64,000 nt of DNA from Maricaulis alexandrii. GTDB lineage: Bacteria > Pseudomonadota > Alphaproteobacteria > Caulobacterales > Maricaulaceae. The position numbers were made by a program, and so were the translations under genes. The DNA lies in contig NZ_SWKP01000006.1 in NCBI RefSeq assembly GCF_005871165.1, positions 494,630 through 558,629 on the forward strand. Direction: 5' to 3'. Every line of letters starts with the position of its first letter. The first letter of the stretch is position 1. Positions 35,894 to 45,798 of this stretch are shown piece by piece. The notes under the pieces are model-generated. The model was not told where the DNA came from. It did not search any database and saw only the letters and a list, made by a program, of their open reading frames with translations.

Positions 35894-38002
35894 ATGCGAG
35901 GGAAAGTATTCGACGTGGTCGCAGGGGCCGCGACTTTGGCACTATTGGGTAATTCGGCCTGGGCATTCCGGGACGACGCAGGGGCTGGGCCTGCGAATAC
36001 CCAACAGGAAGGCCAGGCCGGCATTGCCGTCTATGCGCCGGCCTTCTTTGCCAATTACTCACCGGTCACGGCACTGGACATGGTCTCGCGGGTTCCGGGG
36101 TTCTCCCTGTCGAACGGCGATACCGACCGGCGTGGACTGGGCGACAGTTTCGGCAATCTCCTGATCAACGGGTCGCGCCCCTCCAACAAGTCACTGACAC
36201 TGGAGACGGTCCTGCAGCGCATCCCGATGGAGGATGTCGCGACGATCGAGCTGATCCAGGAAGCCCTGCCGCAATACAATATGCGCGGCCATCCGCGCCT
36301 GGTGAATGTGATTCTGCGTGAAGGCGCCGGACGGTCCGGGGCCTGGACGGGCAATGTGACCCTGTCGGATTCCGGCCGGGTCGGCACCCGGCATCAGCTG
36401 TCCTATTCCTTTCCTGTCGGGGATTTTGACATCAATCTGGGCATTGATACCGGTTTTTCCGGCAATCGGGTCCGCCGCCGCGAAGAACGCTTCGACGCTG
36501 CGGACATGCTGGAATTCACCGCCCGCGACAGTGACCAGCGCAATTATGCGGAAGCCATCCCCACCCTGTCGGTGAACTGGGACATTGATGACCGGTCCAG
36601 CTTGCGCCTGGATGCACGCGCCCAGGCCTGGACCTGGCACCGCAACCGCGCCAATTACGGCTTCGACCCGAGCGGAGACCCGCTCTTCATCGAGCTGAAC
36701 GACACCGAGAACCACGGCTCGTCCTGGTCTGTCACAAGCACATATGCCCGTGATCTGGGCGAGCACCTGTCCTCGGAAACCATCTTCCTGGCCTCGCGCG
36801 AACGCTGGGAAGACGGCCCGGAACCCTATGCCTTCTATGATGCGCAGGCCGGTTTCGTCGGAGCGACGATTTTCAATGCCGCCGGGGAGTATGAGGAAAC
36901 GGCCCTGCGCCAGACCTTCAACTGGAACAGGATCGAGAACCACAATCTGGAATTCGGGGCCGAGACGGCAGTCAATGCGCGCGACACGGACATCAACCTG
37001 TTCGAGGATGATGGTGTCACCGTGACGCCGATCGTCCTGCCGGTGACCCAGACCCGTGTCGAGGAAACCCGCAGCGAACTGTTCGCCAATCATGTCTGGC
37101 AGGTCAATGACCGGCTGAGCGTGGAATCCGGCCTTCGTTATGAATTCTCGGAGATCGAGCAGACCGGCGATGCCGTCCAGTCCCGCTCCTTCACCTATGC
37201 CAAGCCGAGCATCACGGTGAACTGGCGTCAGGATGAGGACAACCGCATCCGCCTGACCGCCCGCCGGGATGTCGCCCAGCTGGAGTTCAACAAATTCGCC
37301 AGTTCGGTCGATATTGCCGACAACAACTCCACGCTCGGCAATCCGGACTATGTGCCCCAGCGCACCTGGACACTGGAAGCGGAATGGGAACACCGTTTCG
37401 GTGAGGACGGCTCGGCCTCGTTGCAGGTCGGCTATGACATGGTCGAGGATCTGGACGGGTGGGTGCCGATCACGACGCCGACCGGCGTGTTCGACGCGCC
37501 GGGCAATATCGGCGACGGCACCAATCTGCGCATTACCGGCAATCTGACCACGCCGCTGGACCGGTTCGGTCTGTCCAACGCCGTGCTGGACGTCTTCCTG
37601 GAGTGGTACAACACGAATGTGGAAGACCCGCTGACCGGTGAGGACCGGCAATGGTCCGGTCCGCGCGAATGGGAGCTGGCCCTGGATTTCCGCCAGACCT
37701 TCCCGCAGAGCGGCTATGCCTGGGGCTGGGACTATCACTGGGTCTCCGACGGCGAGGTCTACCGGGCCCAGCGTTTCGAGCTGTTCAACAATACCGATGG
37801 CGATCTGGATGTGTATGCCGAGACCACGAACTGGCTGGGCATGACGATCCGGGCCGGCGTCGACGGTGTCTTCAACAATGGCGATGACCGGATGCGCGTC
37901 CTCTATGACGGCTCGCGCGCCAATGGTGTCATCCTGGCGACCGAACACCGCAATGTCTCCATGGGACAGACGGTCTATCTGCGGGTCGTCGACACGTTTT
38001 AA
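35894..38002 (+). CDS. TonB-dependent outer-membrane receptor
   Basis: 702 residues from the ATG at 35894 (AAGGGA upstream). The signal peptide MRGKVFDVVAGAATLALLGNSAWA is followed by a plug domain (ALDMVSRVPGFSLSNGDTDRRGLGDSFGNLLINGSRP ... VATIELIQEAL) and a large beta-barrel that lacks a clear siderophore signature and ends in YLRVVDTF with a terminal Phe, as outer-membrane barrels do. It resembles the outer-membrane-beta-barrel type with NGxRPSNKS plug. The ligand is unknown. A TonB-domain protein is encoded elsewhere in the window, but no ExbB/ExbD. Confidence 0.9.
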   Translation: MRGKVFDVVAGAATLALLGNSAWAFRDDAGAGPANTQQEGQAGIAVYAPAFFANYSPVTALDMVSRVPGFSLSNGDTDRRGLGDSFGNLLINGSRPSNKSLTLETVLQRIPMEDVATIELIQEALPQYNMRGHPRLVNVILREGAGRSGAWTGNVTLSDSGRVGTRHQLSYSFPVGDFDINLGIDTGFSGNRVRRREERFDAADMLEFTARDSDQRNYAEAIPTLSVNWDIDDRSSLRLDARAQAWTWHRNRANYGFDPSGDPLFIELNDTENHGSSWSVTSTYARDLGEHLSSETIFLASRERWEDGPEPYAFYDAQAGFVGATIFNAAGEYEETALRQTFNWNRIENHNLEFGAETAVNARDTDINLFEDDGVTVTPIVLPVTQTRVEETRSELFANHVWQVNDRLSVESGLRYEFSEIEQTGDAVQSRSFTYAKPSITVNWRQDEDNRIRLTARRDVAQLEFNKFASSVDIADNNSTLGNPDYVPQRTWTLEAEWEHRFGEDGSASLQVGYDMVEDLDGWVPITTPTGVFDAPGNIGDGTNLRITGNLTTPLDRFGLSNAVLDVFLEWYNTNVEDPLTGEDRQWSGPREWELALDFRQTFPQSGYAWGWDYHWVSDGEVYRAQRFELFNNTDGDLDVYAETTNWLGMTIRAGVDGVFNNGDDRMRVLYDGSRANGVILATEHRNVSMGQTVYLRVVDTF

Positions 38003-38009
38003 CGCACCA

Positions 38010-38031
38010 GGGGCCCGGTTCGCCGGGCCCC
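38010..38031 (+). terminator. Possible terminator after the TonB receptor
   Basis: GGGGCCCGG (38010-38018) and CCGGGCCCC (38023-38031) form a perfect 9-bp stem with a TTCG loop, 7 bases after the receptor stop. A U tract is missing, so termination is uncertain. Confidence 0.45.
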
Positions 38032-38184
38032 GATTGCCGCCCCCGGCCATCTGGCGGTAAACTCGTTTCCCATACGGTACCGGAGCCGGAGAAGCCCCGG
38101 ACCCGCTCCAGCAAGGGGGCAGCTGGCAGCACCTTGATGCGGGATCCCTTTGGACCCGAACTCATTGTCGAGGGAGCCAGAACC

Positions 38185-39081
38185 ATGCGTTCGATCTTGA
38201 AGGCCGGGATTGCCCTGGCCGCACTGGGCCTGATGGCCCAACCTGCCGCCCAAGCCCTGGACGAGGATATCTCGCTCCAGCGGGCCCCCAGCGGGCACAT
38301 GCTGCTGCCGGTCACGATCAATGGCGACGGCCCCTATGACTTCATCCTGGATACCGGCGCCAGCCGGAGCGCCGTCGCCTCGGCGGTCGCGGAACAGTAT
38401 GGCTTCCAGTCGGACTGGACGGATTTTGACGATGTCCAGGCCCTGACGACGCGGTTCGAGGCCGAATTCTTCGAACTGCCCAATCTGGAATTCTCCGGCC
38501 GTCCGGCCGCCAGCCTGCACAGCGTGGTCATTCCGGTGGAAGAGGGTCACCCCATCCCGGTCGCCGGGCTTTTAGGGGCGGATGCGATCACATCCAGCCG
38601 CTACACGATCGACTTCATGAACAGCCAGCTCATCCTGGACACGGCGTCTCCGACGCGTGTGACCGGGCTGATCGACCCGATCGGCCTGCTCATCACGCAG
38701 GCGGAGATGCGCCGGGCCTATGGCACGGTGCATGTGATGATCGATTCCGGCAGCGCGCGGTCCATTGCCAACCTGCCCCTGGTCCGCATGGCCGGATCGC
38801 GCATGATGGAATTGCGCATGGGGACGGTGAACGGGATTGACGGCCGCCGCGAGGAAAGCGTCGACACACTGCTGGTGCGCGATTTCCAGGTCGGCGGGCT
38901 GTGCATCCCGGGCTTCCAGATGCTGGAGGGCGAACTCGACATCTTCCGGCATCTGGGCTGGGAGGACGAGCCGGCGCTCATCCTTGGCATGGATGCCTTG
39001 CGCTATACCCGGCTCACCATCGACCGGGAGACCGGAACCTTCGAACTGGACGGGATCCATCCCCGCTTCGACTGCGAATAG
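38185..39081 (+). CDS. Secreted retropepsin-like aspartyl protease
   Basis: 298 residues from the ATG at 38185 (after GAGGGAG). A signal peptide (MRSILKAGIALAALGLMAQPAAQA) is followed by two aspartic-protease-like lobes. The first has YDFILDTGASRSAVAS (Asp-Thr-Gly) and the second VHVMIDSGSARSIANL (Asp-Ser-Gly). Other bacterial members of this group carry similar twin motifs. Activity toward a periplasmic or external protein is likely, but substrates are unknown. A bidirectional terminator follows. Confidence 0.85.
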   Translation: MRSILKAGIALAALGLMAQPAAQALDEDISLQRAPSGHMLLPVTINGDGPYDFILDTGASRSAVASAVAEQYGFQSDWTDFDDVQALTTRFEAEFFELPNLEFSGRPAASLHSVVIPVEEGHPIPVAGLLGADAITSSRYTIDFMNSQLILDTASPTRVTGLIDPIGLLITQAEMRRAYGTVHVMIDSGSARSIANLPLVRMAGSRMMELRMGTVNGIDGRREESVDTLLVRDFQVGGLCIPGFQMLEGELDIFRHLGWEDEPALILGMDALRYTRLTIDRETGTFELDGIHPRFDCE

Positions 39082-39100
39082 GCCATCCCCACCCGCCACA

Positions 39101-39135
39101 AAAAAGGCCGCGGAGCGAGCTCCGCGGCCTTCTTT
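39101..39135. terminator. Bidirectional terminator between the protease and transporter genes
   Basis: A 10-bp stem, GGCCGCGGAG (39106-39115) and CTCCGCGGCC (39120-39129), is flanked by an A run on the left and TTCTTT on the right. It serves the aspartyl protease gene (+) and the POT gene (-), which converge here. Confidence 0.88.
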
Positions 39136-39155
39136 ATTGGGCTGAAATCCGGCGC

Positions 39156-40967
39156 TTACGGCGCGTCGGAAGTGCGGTCCATGGAAGGACCACCGCCTTC
39201 GGTCTCGGTCGGATGAGCCTCCAGCTGCTCTTCCGCACCCGCCATCAGCCATTTGATGACCGGCGACAGGAGCAGCATGAGAACGGCGATCCCCATCGCA
39301 ACCAGGCCGACATTGGAATAGACCTCGGCATAACCCGCCTTGGCCGCGGCCACATCGGTCAGTTGACCGCCCAGGGTTTCCGCACCCGTATTCGACGCGA
39401 TCACACCGGCGAGGAAATTGGACAGGCCGGAATAGAGGAACCAGGCCCCCATGGTCATGCCCACCACGCGGGCCGGAGCCAGCTTGGTCACGGCGGACAG
39501 GCCGACCGGTGACAGCATCAGCTCACCCATGGTGTGGATCCAGTAGATGGCGAAGATGAAAAAGACCGGCGTCAGCGCGGCGGCACCGACCGAATTGATC
39601 CCCAGGACCAGGACATAGAAGCCCAGACCGGCCATGAAGACGCCGAAGGCGAACTTCACCGGCGTCGACGGGTTCAGCTTCTTCTTGGCGAGCGCGATCC
39701 ACAGCCAGGCCAGGATCGGCGCGAAGATCACGATGAAGCCGGAATTCAGCCCCTGGAAGACCGTGCCGGGGATATTCACGCCGAACATGGTCGTGTCCAC
39801 GAGCCGGAAGGTGAACAGGTTCAGCGAGGAACCGGCCTGTTCAAACAGGGCCCAGAACGGGATCTGTGCGAGCACGAAATAGATCGCCGCAAACATGCGC
39901 CGACGCTCGACACCCTTCATCGTGAACAGGGCCATGCCGCAAAGAATAAGCAGCATGATCACGCCCAGCGGACCGAGAATGCCACCCATGTATTCCGGGT
40001 TCATCACGGCCAGCATGGCCACGGCAATGATGCCCAGACCCGACAGGTAGCAGGCATATTCGACATTGAGCGGGCCGAACACTTTCTGCTTGAGCTTTTC
40101 AGGGTTCGGCGGCTCGGCACGGCCTTCCAGCCAGGGCTGGAAGAAGAGGAAGGTCGCCAGACCGGCCAGCATGCCGATGCCGGCGAGGCCGAAGCCCCAG
40201 GCCCAGCCATAGACGATCCCGATCCAGGCAATCGTCGCCGAAGACAGCAGCGAGCCCAGATTGATGCCCATGTAGAAGATGGTGAAGCCGGAATCCCGGC
40301 GCGTATCGCCCAGCCCGTAGAGCGAGCCGACAATCGTCGAGATATTGGCCTTCAGGAAGCCGACACCGGCAATGATCAGCGCCAGGGCGAGATAGAGAAT
40401 ATTCACATAGAGCTGCTGCTGCTCCACGCGCGTCATGCTCTCATCATAGGGGATCTCCGCCGGCAGGCCGACGGCCTCGGGCGTTTCCACCAGGATGCTG
40501 GCGCCACCTTCCGAGAAGGTCATCACGGACGACCCGCTTTCTGCGACGATCACCTGGCTGGCATCGGCGCTGCGGCCGTCCAACTCGATCACATACTCGC
40601 TGCCCTCATAGGTGAGGATCTGCTGCGAGCCGGAGCCCTCGAACGCCATCAGGCCGTGTCCGAGCACCAGAAGGATGGCCCCGAAAGTCACGGCCTTTCG
40701 CTGCCCCAGATACCGGTCGGCCAGCGTGCCGCCGATAATGGTCATGACATAGACCAGGGCCGTGTAGGCACCGTAGATGATACCCGACTGCGATTCCGAG
40801 AACAGGAAGTGCTGCGTCAGGTAGATGATCAGGAGGGCGCGCATCCCGTAATAGGAAAAGCGCTCCCACATTTCTGTCAGGAACAGGATGGCCAGTCCCT
40901 TCGGATGCCCGAAGAAGGACGTGTCCTTGTTCTGCGCCGTTGGTGGCGTTGCGGTCGTATCCGTCAC
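39156..40967 (-). CDS. POT-family proton-dependent oligopeptide transporter
   Basis: 603 residues starting with GTG at 40967 (GGGGAGA upstream). It takes up di/tripeptides with protons. The family ExxER motif is EMWERFSYYGMRALL, and the second signature is FTIFYMGINLGSLLSS. It is longer than the usual bacterial 450-500 residues because a polar block of about 80 residues (about 120-200, rich in Glu, Ser and Gly) separates the early helices. Related longer POT proteins exist in this group. Single leftward gene. Confidence 0.92.
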   Translation of the reverse strand: MTDTTATPPTAQNKDTSFFGHPKGLAILFLTEMWERFSYYGMRALLIIYLTQHFLFSESQSGIIYGAYTALVYVMTIIGGTLADRYLGQRKAVTFGAILLVLGHGLMAFEGSGSQQILTYEGSEYVIELDGRSADASQVIVAESGSSVMTFSEGGASILVETPEAVGLPAEIPYDESMTRVEQQQLYVNILYLALALIIAGVGFLKANISTIVGSLYGLGDTRRDSGFTIFYMGINLGSLLSSATIAWIGIVYGWAWGFGLAGIGMLAGLATFLFFQPWLEGRAEPPNPEKLKQKVFGPLNVEYACYLSGLGIIAVAMLAVMNPEYMGGILGPLGVIMLLILCGMALFTMKGVERRRMFAAIYFVLAQIPFWALFEQAGSSLNLFTFRLVDTTMFGVNIPGTVFQGLNSGFIVIFAPILAWLWIALAKKKLNPSTPVKFAFGVFMAGLGFYVLVLGINSVGAAALTPVFFIFAIYWIHTMGELMLSPVGLSAVTKLAPARVVGMTMGAWFLYSGLSNFLAGVIASNTGAETLGGQLTDVAAAKAGYAEVYSNVGLVAMGIAVLMLLLSPVIKWLMAGAEEQLEAHPTETEGGGPSMDRTSDAP

Positions 40968-41081
40968 GCAAAATCTCCCCAGTACCCGCCCCACGCGGGA
41001 AAAAACATGGCGCGCAATTGACCATGCGGGGAGAGACCACTCAAGCCTGTGACGCGGCTGGGCCGGTCAAACCTGGGTGAA

Positions 41082-42458
41082 CTAGTAGGCGCACTCGGTG
41101 AAGACCGGCTCGATTTCGCCGCCCCACTCACCCTTGAAACGGGCGATCAGGGCTTCGGCGCGGGATTGGCCGGTGCGGACGATCTCGTCCAGATCATCGA
41201 GGAAGAGCGCCTCGTTTTCCCCGTGACCGTTCAGACGCTTGCGGGCATTCAGGCCGGCGCGCGAAATGGCCAGGACCTGTTTGGCGACATCCTGAAGCGT
41301 GCCGTTGCGGAAGGGGGTGTGCAGACCGGTCTTCGCCGCGCCGATCCGCAGGGCGTCGCGCTCTTCAGCACTCCAGTCCTTCACCAGATCCCAGGCGGCA
41401 TCCAGCGCCGTCTCGTCATAGAGCAGACCGACCCAGAAGGCCGGCAGGGCGCACAGCGTGTTCCACGGGCCGGCATCAGCGCCGCGCATTTCCAGGAAGG
41501 TCTTCAGGCGGACTTCCGGGAAAGCGGTGGACAAATGGTCTTCCCAATCGCTCATCACAGGCTTTTCGCCGGGCAGGATGTCCAGCTTGCCCTCGAGGAA
41601 ATCACGGAAGGACTTGCCCGTGGCATCCAGGTATTCGCCATTGCGTTTGACGAAATACATCGGCACATCGAGCGCCCAGTCGCGATACTGCTCGAAACCG
41701 AACCCGTCCTCGAAGACGAAGGGCAGCATGCCGGTGCGGTTATTGTCCGTGTCGGTCCAGACATGGGCCCGATAGGAGAGGAAGCCGTTCAGCCCCTTGT
41801 CCTTGAAGGGTGAATTGGCGAACAGCGCCGTCGCGATCGGCTGCAGGGCCAGCGAGACACGGAATTTCTTCGCCATGTCAGCTTCCGACGAGAAGTCCAG
41901 ATTGGTCTGGACCGTGCAGGAGCGGAACATCATCTGATGGCCCATCGTGCCCACTTTGGGCATGTAGGCCTTCATCAGCTTGTAGCGCGCCTTGGGCATC
42001 ATCGGCGTGTCTTCCAGCGCCCATTTTGGCGAGAAGCCCAACCCCAGGAAACCGGCACCGATCTCGTCGGCAACTTCCCGGACTTCCTTGAGGTGACCAT
42101 TCACCTCGGCGCAAGTCTGGTGGATGGTTTCCAGCGGCGCTCCGGACAGCTCGAACTGGCCACCCGGCTCCAGCGTGATCGACGCGCCCTCGCGCTTCAG
42201 GGCGATCAGGAAACCGTCTTCCTCGACCGGTGCCCAGCCAAAGCGCTGCAGGCCTTCCAGCATTTTCTTGACGCTGGGACCGCCGCCATTCTCGTAGGGA
42301 AGGGGCGTGTGGTCGCCCAGGGCAAAGCCGAATTTCTCGTGCTCTGTTCCGATGCGGAATTCGTCGACGGGCTTGGAGCCGGCGGCGAAATAGCCGGTCA
42401 GCTGGTCCAGGCTTTCAATGGGAGCGCCTTCGCCGCCCGGATTATACGTGCCGCTCAT
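41082..42458 (-). CDS. gshA: Glutamate-cysteine ligase
   Basis: 458 residues of the plant/alphaproteobacterial type. It makes gamma-glutamylcysteine, the first step of glutathione synthesis. Motifs: FRIGTEHEKFGF (the EHE nucleotide/metal site), SITLEPGGQFELSGAP, TMGHQMMFRSCTVQTNLDF and RVSLALQPIATALFANSPF. GshB is not in the window. It is followed 96 bases upstream by rsmE in the same direction. Confidence 0.96.
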   Translation of the reverse strand: MSGTYNPGGEGAPIESLDQLTGYFAAGSKPVDEFRIGTEHEKFGFALGDHTPLPYENGGGPSVKKMLEGLQRFGWAPVEEDGFLIALKREGASITLEPGGQFELSGAPLETIHQTCAEVNGHLKEVREVADEIGAGFLGLGFSPKWALEDTPMMPKARYKLMKAYMPKVGTMGHQMMFRSCTVQTNLDFSSEADMAKKFRVSLALQPIATALFANSPFKDKGLNGFLSYRAHVWTDTDNNRTGMLPFVFEDGFGFEQYRDWALDVPMYFVKRNGEYLDATGKSFRDFLEGKLDILPGEKPVMSDWEDHLSTAFPEVRLKTFLEMRGADAGPWNTLCALPAFWVGLLYDETALDAAWDLVKDWSAEERDALRIGAAKTGLHTPFRNGTLQDVAKQVLAISRAGLNARKRLNGHGENEALFLDDLDEIVRTGQSRAEALIARFKGEWGGEIEPVFTECAY

Positions 42459-42554
42459 GGAACGCCCCGCTCTGCCTTCAAAAATGTCCGCATCAGATAT
42501 GGGGGCGTTTCGCCCGCGACAAGGGTTGATGCCTGCATTTGTGCGATACGCCGG

Positions 42555-43322
42555 TCAGCCCTGCCAGTCTCCGTTAAGGCTCTGCCAGAGCACCAGCGCT
42601 GCCACAGCAGCGGTTTCGGCGCGCAGGATGCGCGGCCCCAGCGTCACCGGAATGACAGCATCGTGATCCCGCAGGCGTTGGCGTTCAGCCTCGGAGAACC
42701 CGCCTTCCGGACCGATCAGAACCGCCGCCGGCCCGGCCTCGCGCCCGGCCAACGCCTCGGTCATCGGCCGGCCCCGGCCGCGAGCTCCGCCCCAGGGCTG
42801 ATCTGTCTCGTCACCCGCCTCGTCACAGAAGATCAGCGCTCGCGAGGACTCCCAGCCATCGAGCACGCGATCCAGTTTTTCCAGCCGGGCAATCTCCGGC
42901 AGGTCGAGCCGTTCGGTCTGCTCGGCGGCCTCCTTGGCGATCAGGGCAAAGCGTTCCGGCTTGATGCGGTCACTCTGGGTGCGGGCCGTGGTCACCGGGG
43001 CGATACGGGCCACGCCCAGCTCGGTCGCCTTTTCCACGATGAGGTCGGTCTTCTGGCGCTTCACCGGCGCAAACAGGAGCCAGAGATCCGGCACGCCGGT
43101 CTGCTCGCGGGTCTGTTCCACGGGGTCCAGGATGGCGGCCTTGCGGCTGGCCTCGACCAGGCGGGCGCGCCACTCGCCATCGCGTCCATTGAACAGGCGA
43201 ACGGTGTCTCCCTCGCTGCGCCGCATGACGTTCACAAGATAGTGGGTATCCTCTTTCGGCAGGGCGACGGCCTGACCGGATTTGAGGTCCTGGGTGACAT
43301 AGAGGCGCGGATCAGTTGACAT
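42555..43322 (-). CDS. rsmE: 16S rRNA m3U1498 methyltransferase
   Basis: 255 residues from the ATG at 43322. A SPOUT-class SAM enzyme. An N-terminal PUA-like part is followed by the knot domain: IGPEGGFSEAERQRLR and LGPRILRAETAAVAALVLWQ near the C-terminus (SAM site). It runs toward gshA; its start faces ubiA, whose start is 78 bases away on the opposite strand. Confidence 0.95.
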   Translation of the reverse strand: MSTDPRLYVTQDLKSGQAVALPKEDTHYLVNVMRRSEGDTVRLFNGRDGEWRARLVEASRKAAILDPVEQTREQTGVPDLWLLFAPVKRQKTDLIVEKATELGVARIAPVTTARTQSDRIKPERFALIAKEAAEQTERLDLPEIARLEKLDRVLDGWESSRALIFCDEAGDETDQPWGGARGRGRPMTEALAGREAGPAAVLIGPEGGFSEAERQRLRDHDAVIPVTLGPRILRAETAAVAALVLWQSLNGDWQG

Positions 43323-43399
43323 TCTCCCGCTTTGACGGCGCTGTGCGTCAACGTCAAGAGCGCCTTGAATTGGCCCAACGGTTTTGCCACACCGCAAAA

Positions 43400-44326
43400 A
43401 TGCAACTGAATTTCGACCGGCGAGTCGCCGACAGCCTTCCTCAATCCTGGGTCGACCGCGCACCGGCGGCGATGCGCCCCTATCTGCGCCTGGCCCGTTA
43501 TGACCGGCCGGTCGGCTTCTGGCTTCTGGGCCTGCCGTGCTGGATGGGGCTTGTCCTGGCGCGCACCGGCAGCGGTCTGGGCTGGGTCGATCTCTACTAT
43601 GCCATCCTGTTTGCCATCGGCGCCATCGCCATGCGGGGGGCGGGCTGTACCTATAATGACATCGTCGACCGGGATCTGGATGCCCAGGTGGGCCGCACGG
43701 CGGACCGCCCCCTGCCCGCCGGTTCGGTCTCGCTGAAACAGGCCTGGATCTTCCTGTTGGCGCAATGCGGGGTAGGTCTGATCGTCCTGGTCCAGCTGCC
43801 GCTCCTGGCGATCGGCGTGGGACTGGGCTCGCTGGTCCTTGTCGCCGCCTATCCCTTCATGAAGCGCATCACCTGGTGGCCCCAGGCCTGGCTGGGCCTG
43901 ACCTTCAACTGGGGCATTCCGGTCGCCTACACGGCCGCAGCCGGCACGTTCGACCTGGCAGCCCTTGCGCTCTATGCCGGCGCCGTGTTCTGGACGCTGG
44001 GCTATGACACGATCTACGCCCATCAGGATGCCGAAGACGACGCCCTGGTCGGCGTCAAATCCACCGCCCGCCTGTTCGGCGAGAATTCGCAATACTGGGT
44101 GGCCGGTTTCTACGGTGTGAATGCCATCCTGGTGGCGCTGGCCATCTGGTTCAGCCAGGCCACGCCCTTCGTGGTCCTCCCCTTCACGCTCTACACCGCC
44201 CACCTGTTCAACCAGGTGCGCAAGCTGGACATCACCGACGGCGCGCAATGCCTGGCCCTGTTCAAGTCCAACCGGACCAGCGGCCTCCTCCTCGTGCTGA
44301 CTTTCATCGTCGGTGCCGTGGCCTGA
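43400..44326 (+). CDS. ubiA: 4-hydroxybenzoate polyprenyltransferase
   Basis: 308 residues from the ATG at 43400. It attaches the prenyl tail to 4-hydroxybenzoate in ubiquinone synthesis. Asp-rich sites: GCTYNDIVDRDLDAQVGRTADRPL (Asn86, Asp87, Asp90, Asp94) and TIYAHQDAEDDALVGVKST. About nine membrane helices. Upstream in-frame TTG codons would overlap rsmE and are not preferred. Confidence 0.95.
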   Translation: MQLNFDRRVADSLPQSWVDRAPAAMRPYLRLARYDRPVGFWLLGLPCWMGLVLARTGSGLGWVDLYYAILFAIGAIAMRGAGCTYNDIVDRDLDAQVGRTADRPLPAGSVSLKQAWIFLLAQCGVGLIVLVQLPLLAIGVGLGSLVLVAAYPFMKRITWWPQAWLGLTFNWGIPVAYTAAAGTFDLAALALYAGAVFWTLGYDTIYAHQDAEDDALVGVKSTARLFGENSQYWVAGFYGVNAILVALAIWFSQATPFVVLPFTLYTAHLFNQVRKLDITDGAQCLALFKSNRTSGLLLVLTFIVGAVA

Positions 44327-44391
44327 GGACTTGCCCCCGGGCGGTCCGGATGCAAGCGTGGCGTGTCGGGGGAGAATTGGGGTCCTTTTGC

Positions 44392-45798
44392 ATGCTGCGT
44401 CTGTCTGAGCGTTTCACATCGTCCTGCCACGGTGCGGGATTTCTGTTTCTGATCCTGGCGCTCGTGCTGCCAGCACCGGCGGCCCTCGCCGACGATGTCT
44501 CACTCGACATTCCGATCCAGTACGAAACGCTCGACAATGGTCTGCGCGTGGTGCTCTCGCCGGATGACACCGTGCCCACCGTCACGGTCGGCCTGTATTT
44601 CGGGATCGGCTTCCGCAGCGAACCGCCCGGCCGCACGGGCTATGCGCACTTGTTCGAGCACTTGTATTTCGCCGGTGCGGAATTGCGCGGCGACATCCCC
44701 TTCGATGCCATCATCGCGCAGACCGGCGGCAATTCCTCCGCCTATACACGCTTCGACTTCACCCGCTATATCAGCACTGTGCCGTCCAACGCCCTGGACA
44801 TGATCCTGTGGGCCGAAGCCGATCGCATGTCCGCCCCGCTGCTGACCGACCGCCACATCACCACCCACCGCAATACGGTCCGCAACGAGATCTTCCTGAA
44901 TGTCGAGAACCAGCCCTATCAGGGCTGGCCCCTGATCGACCTGCCCATGACGGCGTTTGAGAACTGGCACAATTCCCACAATTTCTACGGCGATCTGAGC
45001 GATCTCGACGCGGCGACGGCGGAGGATGCCCGGGCTTTCTTCCGTCAATACTACACGCCCAATAACGCAGTCCTTGTCATTGCCGGCGATTTCGATGCGG
45101 AGACGGTACGCACGCGCATCCGCGACTGGTTCGGTCCGATCCCGTCCGGCCCGCCCCTGCCGGAACTGGACGTGTCCGAACCCGAACAGACGGCCGAGCG
45201 TCGCCGGGACCTGGTCTATCCCAATGCCAGCCAGCCGGGCATCGCCGTGGGCTATCACATGCCGCCGCGCGGCACGCCGGAATACTACGCGATGATGCTG
45301 ATCGACATGATCCTGATCTCCGGCGATGACGCGCGCATGCAGCGCCTGGTCGCCAGCGAGGGCTTTGGCAGCCGGGTGTCCGGCAGCATCAATGCGCTGG
45401 GCAATGCCTACAACTATCAGGGGCCGATGCTGTGGGAGTACAATATCGTCCACCCGGAGACTGTGAATTCCGACGACGTCCTGGACCTGCTGGAGGGCGA
45501 GATCGCCCGCCTGCGCGAGGAACTCGTCAGCCCCGACGAGATCGCGCGGGCCCGCGCCAAGCGCCTGGTGGAATTCTACATTTCCATTGATGATCCTTCC
45601 ACGCGCGACGGGATCGTCGATCTCCTCGCCAGTTTTGCGCTGTTCGACGATGACCCGACCCGGATCAACCGGATCGAGGAAGGCATCGAGCACGTCACAC
45701 CGGAACTGATCCGGGAAACCGCACGGACCTATCTCAGCCCGCATCAGCGCAGCGTCGTGGTCGCCATTCCAGGCTCCGGCGAAGAAGGAGGCGAATAA
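44392..45798 (+). CDS. Secreted M16-family zinc peptidase (catalytic)
   Basis: 468 residues from the ATG at 44392. A hydrophobic signal region (FLFLILALVLPAPAALA) precedes the M16A domain with the inverted zinc motif HLFEH (residues 86-90) and the third ligand Glu in RNEIFLN. A second M16 domain follows (RRDLVYPNASQPGIAVGYHMPPRG). It probably works with the next gene's product as an alpha/beta pair degrading peptides in the periplasm. Its stop and the next start overlap by one base (TAATG). Confidence 0.93.
   Translation: MLRLSERFTSSCHGAGFLFLILALVLPAPAALADDVSLDIPIQYETLDNGLRVVLSPDDTVPTVTVGLYFGIGFRSEPPGRTGYAHLFEHLYFAGAELRGDIPFDAIIAQTGGNSSAYTRFDFTRYISTVPSNALDMILWAEADRMSAPLLTDRHITTHRNTVRNEIFLNVENQPYQGWPLIDLPMTAFENWHNSHNFYGDLSDLDAATAEDARAFFRQYYTPNNAVLVIAGDFDAETVRTRIRDWFGPIPSGPPLPELDVSEPEQTAERRRDLVYPNASQPGIAVGYHMPPRGTPEYYAMMLIDMILISGDDARMQRLVASEGFGSRVSGSINALGNAYNYQGPMLWEYNIVHPETVNSDDVLDLLEGEIARLREELVSPDEIARARAKRLVEFYISIDDPSTRDGIVDLLASFALFDDDPTRINRIEEGIEHVTPELIRETARTYLSPHQRSVVVAIPGSGEEGGE

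Noticed and set aside
36191..38050. A 619-residue frame antisense to the TonB-dependent receptor
   Set aside because: Composition is the mirror of the receptor's codon use, with no start signal and no recognisable domain.
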